Below, in pieces: positions 53,370 to 61,651 of a stretch of 64,000 nucleotides of DNA. The translations under genes were made by a program, and so were the position numbers. The stretch comes from Tunturibacter empetritectus (GTDB taxonomy: Bacteria; Acidobacteriota; Terriglobia; Terriglobales; Acidobacteriaceae): positions 372,001 through 436,000 of the forward strand of contig NZ_CP132932.1 of assembly GCF_040358985.1 (NCBI RefSeq). The letters run 5' to 3'. Within the stretch, counting starts at the first letter, position 1, and every line of letters starts with the position of its first letter. Under the pieces are notes generated by a model. It saw only the letters and a program-made list of their open reading frames with translations. It was not told the origin of the DNA and searched no databases.

Positions 53370-54776
53370 ATGCCCAGCCATCTTTCAAGCCTCATCCGCC
53401 GAGTATTCCTCCTCTTCCTCGCGCTCATAACCTACCCCGCCTTCGCCGCCAATCCCAAACTCATCATCCGCAACGCGCGCATCATGACCATGGCCGCCAA
53501 TCAGCGCGAGCCCATCAACGGCTATCTCTCGATCGCACCAGACGGCACCATCCTCGCCGTCGCCGCTGGCGAGCCGCCCGCCAGCCTCCACGCCGACAAA
53601 GTCATCGACGCCCACGGCGACCTCATGATCCCCGGCTTCATCTCCGCACACAGCCATCTCTGGCAGGCAGCCTATCGCGGCCTCGCCGCCGACAAAACTC
53701 TCCCCGGCTGGATCGACGATCTCTACGGAATCCATGCCGCCAAAGCCTCACCCGAAGACATGTACTGGTTCGCTCTCCTCGGCTCGCTCGACCACCTCGA
53801 GCACGGCATCACCACCGCCTACAACTTCACCTACGGCGGTCGAGCCAAGACCGCCGAGTTGAACAATCAGTTCGAAGAAGCCCAGTTTCGCGGCGCAGCC
53901 GAGTCCGGCATCCGCTTCGTGCACAGCTACGGTCCCGACCGCATGTCTCCCGCCATCACCATCGACCAGGCCCGCACGCGCCTCAAGACTTTCCTGGACT
54001 GGACCGCTGCCCAACCACCCAACCCACACTTCCTCAGCGTCATGATCAGCGGCATGACCGCCTTCAACAACACTTATCAGCAAGCCGTGATGGAAGCAGC
54101 CATGATGAAGGAGTTCCGCCTCGGCAACCAGACCCACTACATTGAAGCGCCCGACGATCAGGGCGAACAGCGATCCAAGTTTCGCTGGATCATGGACAGC
54201 GGCCTGCTCACCAACCAACTCATCTTCGGCCACTTCATCCACTCCGACGACTTCATCCTCCAGGAGACCACCAAAGCCGGAGCCTCCATGTCGTGGAACC
54301 CGCTCTCGAACGGCCGCCTCGCCTCAGGCGTCGCCGACATACCGAAGTACCTCAAGATGGGCATTCGCGTTGGGATGGGTGTCGACGGCGAAGCCAGCGC
54401 CGACCTCGCCGACCCCTTCGAAAACATGCGCACCGGCCTCTACGCCATCCACGACAAGTACGAAGACGCCACCGTCATGAGTCCCTACCAGGTCCTCTGG
54501 CTGCACACCATGGGCTCCGCAGACGTCCTCAACGTCAAAGAAAAATTAGGCTCCCTCGAACCCGGCAAATTCGCCGACTTCCTCCTCATCAATCCAAAAC
54601 GTCTCGGCGTATCACTCGAAGACCCTTACGCGAACCTCGTCCTCATCGCCTCAGAGCGCGACATCGACAGCGTATACGTCGGCGGCGAACTCATGGTCGA
54701 GCACAATCAACTCCTCCACCAGGACCTCGACAAAGTCCAATCCGAAACCAACCGCCGCGTCTTAACGCAACATTAG
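53370..54776 (+). CDS. Exported amidohydrolase (chlorohydrolase/guanine deaminase-like)
   Basis: A 468-residue metal-dependent hydrolase of the amidohydrolase superfamily with a signal peptide (RRVFLLFLALITYPAFA). The N-terminal beta-sandwich is KLIIRNARIMTM, the HxH metal motif is in FISAHSHLWQAAYRGLAADK, a later histidine is in THYIEAPDD and LIFGHFIHSDDF, and the conserved aspartate is in RVGMGVDGEASADLADPFEN. The C-terminal part has the usual KLGSLEPGKFADFLLI. It resembles the TrzN/AtzA and MTA/SAH-deaminase group, but the substrate is not readable. No strong ribosome-binding site is seen. It is followed by two dispersed repeats. Confidence 0.92.
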   Translation: MPSHLSSLIRRVFLLFLALITYPAFAANPKLIIRNARIMTMAANQREPINGYLSIAPDGTILAVAAGEPPASLHADKVIDAHGDLMIPGFISAHSHLWQAAYRGLAADKTLPGWIDDLYGIHAAKASPEDMYWFALLGSLDHLEHGITTAYNFTYGGRAKTAELNNQFEEAQFRGAAESGIRFVHSYGPDRMSPAITIDQARTRLKTFLDWTAAQPPNPHFLSVMISGMTAFNNTYQQAVMEAAMMKEFRLGNQTHYIEAPDDQGEQRSKFRWIMDSGLLTNQLIFGHFIHSDDFILQETTKAGASMSWNPLSNGRLASGVADIPKYLKMGIRVGMGVDGEASADLADPFENMRTGLYAIHDKYEDATVMSPYQVLWLHTMGSADVLNVKEKLGSLEPGKFADFLLINPKRLGVSLEDPYANLVLIASERDIDSVYVGGELMVEHNQLLHQDLDKVQSETNRRVLTQH

Positions 54777-54797
54777 AGCCAAGTGGCAGTTGGCGTA

Positions 54798-54889
54798 GAG
54801 TCTGCCGGGTCCTTTCTTTGTCATACTTTTTGTTTGTCATTCCGAAGGAATCTGCGGTTGCCTTTCCTCCACACCAACAGCAAATCCGT
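54798..54889. repeat. Dispersed two-copy repeat, copy 2
   Basis: This matches 10006-10097 block by block: AGTCTGCC, GTCCTT, TTTTGTTTGTCATTCCGAAG, GGAATCTGC and CAGCAAATCCG. It sits 22 bp after the exported amidohydrolase and directly before a 64-bp repeat. Confidence 0.75.
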
Positions 54890-54898
54890 TCTGGAGCT

Positions 54899-54962
54899 GG
54901 GTGCCCCATCCTTTGCAGTCTCATCGCATAGGGTGGGTTATTCGCGCCACGCGCGAACCGCT
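54899..54962. repeat. 64-bp dispersed repeat, copy 1
   Basis: This element begins GGGTGCCCCATCCTTTGC and ends CACGCGCGAACCGCT; a second copy at 58467-58530 differs at only a few positions. It can form two hairpins: CCCATCCT with AGGGTGGG, and TTCGCG-CCACG-CGCGAA. It lies in the convergent gap between the amidohydrolase and ABC-F genes, where it could act as a bidirectional terminator. Confidence 0.85.
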
Positions 54963-54991
54963 CTCGTCCACTACCCGCAACAACGAAGAAC

Positions 54992-56812
54992 CTACCCAAC
55001 CTTTTCCGTCAACTCGGCCCACCGCGCATACAGCCCGTCCGCCTCCTCCTGCGCCGCCTCCATCTCCTCAAGCGCCGCCGTTAGCCGCCCCGCGTCCACC
55101 GCCACCGCCGGATCCTCAATCATCTCCCGTGCCTTCTGCAGACGATCTTCCGCCGCCTCCACCGCAGCCTCGATCCCCGAATATTCCCGAGCCTCCAGAT
55201 AAGAAAGCTTCTTCTTCCCACCCGAATTCGAAGCTCCATTCGAAGCACTAGCAGGAGCAGCAGGCGAAACCGCAACCCCCGGCGCAATCGCCTCCTCCAC
55301 CTTCACACCCCGCCACTGCTCCCACTGCGAGTAGTCCGCGAACATCTCCGAACCACTCCTCCCATCCAGGCCCAACACAATCGTCGACACTCGATCCAAC
55401 ATGTAACGATCATGGGTCACTAATACCAGCGCCCCCGTGTACTCAAGCAGACTCTCCTCCAGAATCTCCAGCGTCGCAATATCCAGATCGTTCGTCGGCT
55501 CGTCCAGCAGCAGCAGATCCGCAGGCTCCAGCATCAGCTTCGCAATCAGCACCCGCGCTCGTTCGCCTCCACTCAGCCTTTCGACAGGCTGATTGAGTTG
55601 TTCGCTGGTGAACAAAAACTTCGTAGCATAACTGGCCACATGCACCACGCGCCCCTGATACACCACCGAGTCCGAATCCGGAGCCAGCGCCCGGCGCAGC
55701 GTCACTCCCTCCTCCAGCTCGCGCATCTGGCTGAAGTAGACAATCTTCAACGAAGCCGCCTTCTTGATCGTCCCCTTCGAAGCCTCCAACTCGCCAGTCA
55801 AAAGCCGCAGCAGCGTGGTCTTTCCGCTCCCATTCGGCCCCACCAACCCCACGCGCATCCCAGAGGTCACCAGAAAGTTCAACCCCTCAACGATCTTCCG
55901 GTCCCCCAGCACCACGCTCACATCTTCCAACTCCACCAGCCGCTTCGTCTGCCGATCCGTCGCAGAAAAATCAATCCCCGCGCTCGACGTCTGCACCCGC
56001 GAGTTAACCTCCTTCAACTGCCCAATCAGATCCTGCGCGTTATCTATCCGCGCCTTCGCCTTCGTGCTCCTCGCCTTCGGCCCGCGCCGCAGCCAGTCCA
56101 CCTCAATCTTCACGCGATTCTTCAGCGCATCCTGCAGCTTGCTCTGCGCCTCCATATACGCCTGCTTGCCCTCAATAAACTTCGAGTAAGTCCCCTTCAC
56201 CCGCAGTAGGCCCTCGGCATACACGCGGTTCAGCTCGACTATCTCTGTCGCAACATTCTCAAGAAAATAACGATCATGGCTGATAAGCACACAAGCAAAA
56301 CTACCCTCATTCAGCAGCTCCTCCAGCCACGCAATCCCGGCTAAATCCAGATGGTTCGTCGGCTCATCCAGCAGCAACACATCCGGATGCGTCACCACCG
56401 CCTCCGCGATCGCCAGCCGCTTCCGCCACCCACCGCTCAGTCGCGCTGCCTCCGCCGTCAGATCCGGAAATCCCGTCCGCCCCGAGGTCTCCCGCAGCCG
56501 TCCCTCATGCTCCCCGTCGGACACCTTCGCCCGCACCAGCGCAGCCTCCAGCACCTCACGCACCGTCACCCCCGGCGCAAACACCGACTCCTGCGCCACG
56601 TACCCAACGCGAGCCCGCTTCCGCACCGCGACATCCCCGGCATCGGCGTCTTCATCGCCCGCCAGCACCTTCAGCAGCGTAGACTTCCCCGCACCATTCG
56701 GCCCAATCAGCCCAATGCGATCTCCATCCGAAACAGTAAAACTGATCTCACGAAACAAAGGCGTAGCGCCAAAGGCCTTAGTCAAACCCTGCGCATTCAA
56801 GATTGGTGGCAT
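54992..56812 (-). CDS. ABC-F family ATPase (Uup-like)
   Basis: A 606-residue soluble protein with two ABC ATPase domains and no membrane segments. The first domain has Walker A GLIGPNGAGKSTLLKVL, signature RLSGGWRKRLAIAE and Walker B VLLLDEPTNHLDL. The second has GLVGPNGSGKTTLLRLL, RLSGGERARVLIAKLM and DLLLLDEPTNDLDIATLE. A charged interdomain linker (about residues 220-290, DALKNRVKIEVDWLRRGPKA) and a C-terminal coiled coil (about 530-604) are typical of Uup/EttA-type factors. These act on the ribosome or on branched nucleic acid structures rather than in transport. The length agrees with Uup (about 635). Confidence 0.95.
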   Translation of the reverse strand: MPPILNAQGLTKAFGATPLFREISFTVSDGDRIGLIGPNGAGKSTLLKVLAGDEDADAGDVAVRKRARVGYVAQESVFAPGVTVREVLEAALVRAKVSDGEHEGRLRETSGRTGFPDLTAEAARLSGGWRKRLAIAEAVVTHPDVLLLDEPTNHLDLAGIAWLEELLNEGSFACVLISHDRYFLENVATEIVELNRVYAEGLLRVKGTYSKFIEGKQAYMEAQSKLQDALKNRVKIEVDWLRRGPKARSTKAKARIDNAQDLIGQLKEVNSRVQTSSAGIDFSATDRQTKRLVELEDVSVVLGDRKIVEGLNFLVTSGMRVGLVGPNGSGKTTLLRLLTGELEASKGTIKKAASLKIVYFSQMRELEEGVTLRRALAPDSDSVVYQGRVVHVASYATKFLFTSEQLNQPVERLSGGERARVLIAKLMLEPADLLLLDEPTNDLDIATLEILEESLLEYTGALVLVTHDRYMLDRVSTIVLGLDGRSGSEMFADYSQWEQWRGVKVEEAIAPGVAVSPAAPASASNGASNSGGKKKLSYLEAREYSGIEAAVEAAEDRLQKAREMIEDPAVAVDAGRLTAALEEMEAAQEEADGLYARWAELTEKVG

Positions 56813-56844
56813 TTCTTCAGTCTACCGTCTCTCCTGCGCACTTC

Positions 56845-58065
56845 CTAATTGGCCGGAGTAGTTTCGACATCTGCCCAATAGCTGCTCCTCGCCGTAACCT
56901 GCAGCTTCGAGTAGTTCTGCAAATGCAGGCTGATCAAGTGGAGACCAGGCGAAGGAGATTGCGGCTGAAAGCTAAGCACATACCGATTCGGGATGTGATT
57001 CGAGATCGCAGCCAGACTACGTTCCAGACTCTTCATGTCGGTGAGCTTGAAGTACTCTCCACCGGTAAGACGTGCAACCGTCTCCGGAACATTCCGCTTC
57101 AGACCGTCCGTAGCTTCAATCGCAGCCATCTTCGCAAGCGCCAGCGGCGGCGCAAGCTGAGTCAGGCAGTCATAAGCTTGAATAGCCTTGTTATGAGTAG
57201 CATCAGGGTCAGGATCAGGATCTTTTCCCATGCATCCGTTCTGCGGATTCGGATGATGATTCTCCATCCACAAAGCACCAGGCTGCGTCGGCAACTCGCG
57301 CGCCGCATAGTGAGCCGCCTCCGATTTTCCCGTCGAATAGCCAATGCTGTAAATCGTAGTGTTCGTATCACTCACAGCGCGCAACGCCTCTTCCATCTTT
57401 AAGTGGCTGCCACGATCAAGCGTCTCGCTAATCAGCAGAATTGCACGCCGATACTGGCGCGGCTGATCCCGAAGCAGATCGACAGAGAAGCCGAGTGTGT
57501 CGAGAATCGCAGCTCCGTTATCCCCCAGACCGACGTCGTGAATAGCAAGTGGCGAGGCGCAGTTCATTAGATGATGCTGCCGAGTACAGCCCGGCATCAG
57601 CGTCTGAATCGCATCCGCAGCAGCAGCCGTATCGGACGTAAAACCCTGAAGCAACGCAGGCGTGCTATCAAACGTAACCACAGCAACTTTGTGCGGCACA
57701 TTGCCAACAATCGACGCAAGCATCGGCGCCAGCGGAGGAGCAATAGAACTGTACTTGTTGAACTCGCGAGCGCCCGCCCCGCCAACTTCGATCACCACGA
57801 CAAGAGCTAGTGGTTCGCCACCAGTATCCTGCTCCAAGGTCAGTTTCTGCGGAACACCATCGTCCATTAGTGAAAAGTCGTCAGCCGTGAGCGTGTAAAC
57901 CAGACTCCCCGACTTACTCCGAACCAGCGCCGGCACCACTACCAGACTCGAATGCGTACTGATCGAGGGAGTTTGCGAGACCTGAGGAGCAGTCTGCGCA
58001 AGCATCACGGACCCAGAGCTTGCCAGAAATAAAAATGCGAGAGCGAGTCCAGCCTGGTATCTCAT
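56845..58065 (-). CDS. VWFA-related acidobacterial-domain protein with degenerate MIDAS
   Basis: A 406-residue exported protein (signal peptide ALAFLFLASSGSVMLAQT) of the same family as the two VWA proteins at 43.9-46.1 kb: LVVVPALVRSKSGSLVYTLT, ADDFSLMDDGVPQKL and the C-terminal RYVLSFQPQSPSPGLHLISL. The metal-binding motif is lost: where the paralogues have DxSGS it reads VVIEVGGAGARE, so no MIDAS ion should bind there. A cysteine-containing segment MPGCTRQHHLMNCAS and an Asp-rich KDPDPDPDATHN (about residue 290) are extra. It is not in an operon with other VWA genes. Function unknown. Confidence 0.85.
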   Translation of the reverse strand: MRYQAGLALAFLFLASSGSVMLAQTAPQVSQTPSISTHSSLVVVPALVRSKSGSLVYTLTADDFSLMDDGVPQKLTLEQDTGGEPLALVVVIEVGGAGAREFNKYSSIAPPLAPMLASIVGNVPHKVAVVTFDSTPALLQGFTSDTAAAADAIQTLMPGCTRQHHLMNCASPLAIHDVGLGDNGAAILDTLGFSVDLLRDQPRQYRRAILLISETLDRGSHLKMEEALRAVSDTNTTIYSIGYSTGKSEAAHYAARELPTQPGALWMENHHPNPQNGCMGKDPDPDPDATHNKAIQAYDCLTQLAPPLALAKMAAIEATDGLKRNVPETVARLTGGEYFKLTDMKSLERSLAAISNHIPNRYVLSFQPQSPSPGLHLISLHLQNYSKLQVTARSSYWADVETTPAN

Positions 58066-58097
58066 ATCGAGCCTCAGGATTACTCCAACACAAACGA

Positions 58098-58406
58098 TTA
58101 ATCCAAATCAAAATCCCGCAGCGGCCGATCCGTCAGCGGGGTCTCCTTCGCCTTCTTCACCGCCTCGGCAAACTTCTTCGCCATCACATCATCCTTGTTC
58201 TTCTGCGCATCCACACTCTGCTGAAAGATCGAGTCCCTCCGAGCATCCGCCTCACGCAGCGCCTTCGCCGCCTCGCCAAAGTCCTCAAACATCTTCTTCT
58301 TCGGAGCAGACGTATGCGCAATCACCGCCCGCGTCACCGGATCCACCTTCAGCATTCCCCCACAATCCGGACACATCACCTCAAACGGCTGATCACTCAA
58401 TCCCAT
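58098..58406 (-). CDS. Small protein with an N-terminal CxxC (zinc-ribbon-like)
   Basis: A 102-residue protein with one knuckle, VMCPDCGGMLKVDP, near the N-terminus and a long charged helical tail (residues about 40-95, KKKMFEDFGEAAKALREADA). Only two cysteines are present, so zinc binding would need dimerisation or other ligands. GAGGTG lies 5 bases before the ATG, which supports a real gene. I do not recognise the family. It lies 32 bp downstream-side of the VWA gene start and on the same strand, so it may be the first gene of that transcript. Confidence 0.75.
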   Translation of the reverse strand: MGLSDQPFEVMCPDCGGMLKVDPVTRAVIAHTSAPKKKMFEDFGEAAKALREADARRDSIFQQSVDAQKNKDDVMAKKFAEAVKKAKETPLTDRPLRDFDLD

Positions 58407-58466
58407 CGCAACACCTCACCCACCCATTCTAAAACCGCCCCCCCAACCAAACCAGCTTCAAGATGT

Positions 58467-58530
58467 GGGTGCCCCATCCTTTGCGGTTTTATCGCATAGG
58501 GTGGGGTATTCGCGCCACGCGCGAACCGCT
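58467..58530. repeat. 64-bp dispersed repeat, copy 2
   Basis: Same length and order as 54899-54962: GGGTGCCCCATCCTTTGC, then ATCGCATAGGGTGGGG and TTCGCGCCACGCGCGAA. The two hairpins are preserved. It lies between the bshC stop and the small CxxC gene. Confidence 0.85.
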
Positions 58531-58567
58531 TTGCAGATCCCATCCTGAGCAAACAGCCCTTCAAACT

Positions 58568-60205
58568 TCACAGCCGCACCACCACATGCCCCGGACACTG
58601 ATTCCCCGCCACTCCAATCAGCTTCTCCACCAACCCATCCCCATACCGAGCCATAAACCACACTCCCGCCACCACGCGCTCCTGAGGATGCCCACCAGGA
58701 AACACATTCAGCACAATCGCCTCCGCATGCTTCCGCAGACTCGCCTCCTTCTGCAGCTCAAACGTAGCCGCCATCCTTCGCAGCCGATTCATCTGATACC
58801 GCATCTTCGAACCCGACACGTCCGCCGACCGCCCCAGCGACTCATCCATCCCCGCAAGATATGTGGTCAGCGCGCTCAACTCCGTCTCCACCGCATTCCC
58901 CACAGCCGCAAGCTTGCGCTTCCCCTCAATCGGCATCGCCCGCGCACCCAACCTCTGCGCCAACACCTCCGCCGTCGTCATCGCATCCGGCAACTGCACC
59001 TCATCCTTATCCATCACCGTCGCAATCGCCGGCTCCAGCAGCGTCGCGCTCAACCGCGGCAGCACCGGCGTAATCCGTCCCAATATCGCCTCATACAAAA
59101 CCGCGCTCTGAGCAAAGTAAGCGATCTCAGCCGGCCCGCCCACATAAGCCGCCGTCGGCAGCAACGTATCCTGAAACACCGGCCGCAGCAAAGCATTCGG
59201 ACTCAACCTCTCCGGCGCCGCCTCCAGAATCGCAATCAACTCCGCTGTCGAATAACTCCGCCCACCCGCCTTCCACTGAGCCTCCCCATCAACGGACACA
59301 TTACGCCGCAGAGCCACCCGCTCTCCCGTCGCCTCATCGAGCAGAAACAACATCGACCCGCCCTCGGCCACCAGCACCTGCGCATGATACCCGCGCGCCA
59401 CCAGCTCCTTACCCCGAGCAATCAAAGCATCCTGCAACTCCGCCGCATGTTCAATCGCATATCGCAGCGTGCCAGCCCCCAGCGCATGAAACTCTCGCGA
59501 AGCCGCATCCATCACCACCAGCCCCTGCTCCGCAAAGATCTTCGCCATCAATCGCCCGAAGGCCAGCGCCAGCGAAGGCCACCTCCCGCCCTCAGGCCCA
59601 TAACACTCCCGCAGCCACTCGCTCACCTGAGCGAACTCCAGCAGTTCACTCGCCCGCTCCAGTATCGCCTCCAACTCCGGCGCCGGAACCACACCACCCA
59701 CCGGCACCGCCCTCGTCACCTTCAGCCCGGCGCGCAGCGTCTGCACCGACGTCTTCGTCAGCAGCGAAACCTGATCCACCTCTTCCAGATCATGATCCTC
59801 CGTCGCCATCCAGAACACCGGCACATGTTCAACGCCCGTTGCCTTAGTGGCCTCTTTCGCCCGCGCCACTGCCGTAGCTGCCTTCAAAATCGTCAGCAGC
59901 GGCCCCCCAAATAGCACCACCTGCTGCCCCGTCACCACGGCCCGCGCCCCCGCGCGCAACTTCGCAATGTTGGCCTTCGCGGCGTCCCCCGCACCAAACT
60001 CAACCGCCTGCTTCTCCAACAGGTCCGCCAACGCTCCGGCATCCTTCACCGGCTCTCCTCTTCCGATCCACCTCCCCGCAAATGGCTCCGCCCCATACCA
60101 CCGCCGAACCGCAGAGTCCCCGGCGCTTTCCGCCATCGCAAGATAGTCGCGGTAGATCTGCGACACATGCGGCAGCACCGTGATCGGAAAACACTCAACG
60201 CTCAT
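58568..60205 (-). CDS. bshC: Bacillithiol biosynthesis cysteine-adding enzyme
   Basis: A 545-residue cytosolic protein that fits BshC, the last enzyme of bacillithiol synthesis, which ligates cysteine to GlcN-malate. Family marks are RAVVTGQQVVLFGGPLLTIL, PVFWMATEDHDLEEVDQVS, YRDYLAMAE near the N-terminus, LLPTAAYVGGPAEIAYFAQS and a coiled-coil segment near residues 430-480. Length agrees with the family (about 540). AGGACAGG lies before the ATG. bshA and bshB are not in the window. Presence of bshC implies bacillithiol as a major low-molecular-weight thiol, which is known for several Acidobacteria. Confidence 0.95.
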   Translation of the reverse strand: MSVECFPITVLPHVSQIYRDYLAMAESAGDSAVRRWYGAEPFAGRWIGRGEPVKDAGALADLLEKQAVEFGAGDAAKANIAKLRAGARAVVTGQQVVLFGGPLLTILKAATAVARAKEATKATGVEHVPVFWMATEDHDLEEVDQVSLLTKTSVQTLRAGLKVTRAVPVGGVVPAPELEAILERASELLEFAQVSEWLRECYGPEGGRWPSLALAFGRLMAKIFAEQGLVVMDAASREFHALGAGTLRYAIEHAAELQDALIARGKELVARGYHAQVLVAEGGSMLFLLDEATGERVALRRNVSVDGEAQWKAGGRSYSTAELIAILEAAPERLSPNALLRPVFQDTLLPTAAYVGGPAEIAYFAQSAVLYEAILGRITPVLPRLSATLLEPAIATVMDKDEVQLPDAMTTAEVLAQRLGARAMPIEGKRKLAAVGNAVETELSALTTYLAGMDESLGRSADVSGSKMRYQMNRLRRMAATFELQKEASLRKHAEAIVLNVFPGGHPQERVVAGVWFMARYGDGLVEKLIGVAGNQCPGHVVVRL

Positions 60206-60323
60206 GCAGACCTGTCCTCAGACTCGTTCCCTAGGGCAACACGCAATCCCACAGCAAATTTTTCCGCGCATTCCGTTGGATGCCCGTCACCCAAGTCTAG
60301 ATGCAGGATGATACTTTAGCCTC

Positions 60324-60977
60324 ATGGCCGCAAAAAGAAAGCAGATAACCAAGCCAAGCGCCCTCCAGTCCGAGACTCCCAAACCACCAACCGCAACCAC
60401 CATCAAACCCGCATCAAAATCTGCCAAATCAAAGCTCATCTCCTCCAAACTCTCCTACAAAGGCAAAGTCTTCTCCGTCTTCACCGACAAGGTCCAGGAG
60501 CCAGGCGGACACCTCAACACCCGCGACGTCATCCGCCACAACGGCTCCGTCGTCATCCTCGCCGTAGACGAGTCCAAAAATCCCGCCGACCCTGACATCA
60601 TCCTCGAACGCCAGTATCGCCACGCCGCCGGCCAGCTCCTCATCGAACTTCCCGCCGGTCGCGTTGAACCCGGAGAAGCCATCCTCGCCGCCGCCAAACG
60701 CGAGATGATCGAAGAGACCGGCTATCGCGCCAAACGCTGGACCCTCCTCACCAAATACTTCGCCAGCCCAGGCTTCCTCGGCGAGTGGATGCAGATCTAC
60801 CTCGCACGCGACCTCCGTGAAGGCGCCTCCGCCCCCGAACTCGACGAGAACATCGAAGTCTTTCGCCTCCCCCTCTCCGAAGCCCTCGCTCTCATCGCCG
60901 ACAACAAGATCCACGACGGAAAAACTCTCATCGGTCTCATGCTCTACGACTCAGCTCGTCGCGCTGGCCGGCTCTAA
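60324..60977 (+). CDS. Nudix hydrolase (ADP-ribose pyrophosphatase-like)
   Basis: A 217-residue protein. The Nudix box GRVEPGEAILAAAKREMIEE (then TGY) matches the G-x5-E-x7-R-E-U-x-E-E-x-G-U consensus exactly. The preceding beta-strands (HNGSVVILAVDESKNPADPD, ILERQYRHAAGQLLIELPA) and the later YFASPGFLGEWMQIYLARDL are typical of the NudF/ADP-ribose pyrophosphatase subgroup. It hydrolyses nucleoside diphosphate derivatives to AMP and a phosphate sugar. The first 45 residues are Lys/Pro/Ser-rich and not part of the fold. It is monocistronic, divergent from bshC. Confidence 0.93.
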   Translation: MAAKRKQITKPSALQSETPKPPTATTIKPASKSAKSKLISSKLSYKGKVFSVFTDKVQEPGGHLNTRDVIRHNGSVVILAVDESKNPADPDIILERQYRHAAGQLLIELPAGRVEPGEAILAAAKREMIEETGYRAKRWTLLTKYFASPGFLGEWMQIYLARDLREGASAPELDENIEVFRLPLSEALALIADNKIHDGKTLIGLMLYDSARRAGRL

Positions 60978-61286
60978 TCCACTTCGCAGGTAAAGTGTCC
61001 TGTCAAGCCTCTGTCAAAAATGACGCTCGCTTCCTTAAAGTTTTTTTCAACTCCTTCCCATCCCATCAAAAACCACATGCACCCAATCACTTGCCACACC
61101 TCCATATAGGGTGCAAGTTCATAGCCAAACACGCCTGCATCCGCAAAAACCCTGCTCGCAATCACCCCTTGAGAAAACTCCTTCTTCCCTCTTTGCGTCA
61201 CATCTTCCAGATGGGGCGCCGCCGTTGAAACGCTTTCTCCTCGCGGCTCACCATAGTGACAGAACCAAAGAAAGGGAGTCGCTCCA
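60978..61286. other. Long leader region of the cold-shock gene
   Basis: This 309-bp gap contains no credible plus-strand gene. Cold-shock genes often have long structured 5' leaders, and the last part probably serves that purpose. A minus-strand frame (60974-61306) is opposite this region and shows no family similarity. Confidence 0.5.
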
Positions 61287-61529
61287 GTGGCACAATATAA
61301 GGGCACAGTGAAATGGTTTAATAACGCAAAAGGCTACGGCTTCCTGGGTCGCGATGATGGAGCCGACGTCTTCGTCCACTACAGCTCCATCCAGCGCGAG
61401 GGCTACAAGAGCCTCAAAGAAGGGGATGAGGTTGAGTTCGACATCATCCAGGGCACCAAAGGACCTCAGGCCGATCAAGTAGCTCGTCTCAAAGAAGCGA
61501 GTCAAAATCAAGCGAGTCAAAGTCAGTAG
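61287..61529 (+). CDS. Cold-shock domain protein (CspA family)
   Basis: An 80-residue cold-shock protein. It opens [20 protein letters not shown], containing RNP1 (KGYGFLG), followed by RNP2 in [17 protein letters not shown] and the closing [17 protein letters not shown]. These small OB-fold proteins bind single-stranded RNA and DNA and act as RNA chaperones. The start is GTG at 61287 behind GGGAG. The C-terminal tail [10 protein letters not shown] is extra to the domain and is encoded by a near-repeat of GCGAGTCAAA. Confidence 0.96.
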   Translation: MAQYKGTVKWFNNAKGYGFLGRDDGADVFVHYSSIQREGYKSLKEGDEVEFDIIQGTKGPQADQVARLKEASQNQASQSQ

Positions 61530-61651
61530 CGTTAACTTTCCCTCAGGTCGGTGCAGCGGCTCGTACGATCAGCCCTGCTCGATCCCTGTAAGCCCCTCAC
61601 AATTTGTTGCATACTGACATCAGTGGCCGCACCCGCCTCTGACGCCTTCCC

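Noticed and set aside
58463..59914. 483-codon plus-strand open frame
   Set aside because: Lies opposite bshC; Arg/His/Gln-rich composition without motifs is typical of antisense frames in GC-rich genes.
60974..61306. 110-codon minus-strand frame opposite the cold-shock leader
   Set aside because: No family similarity; overlaps the real gene start and ends against the Nudix gene.
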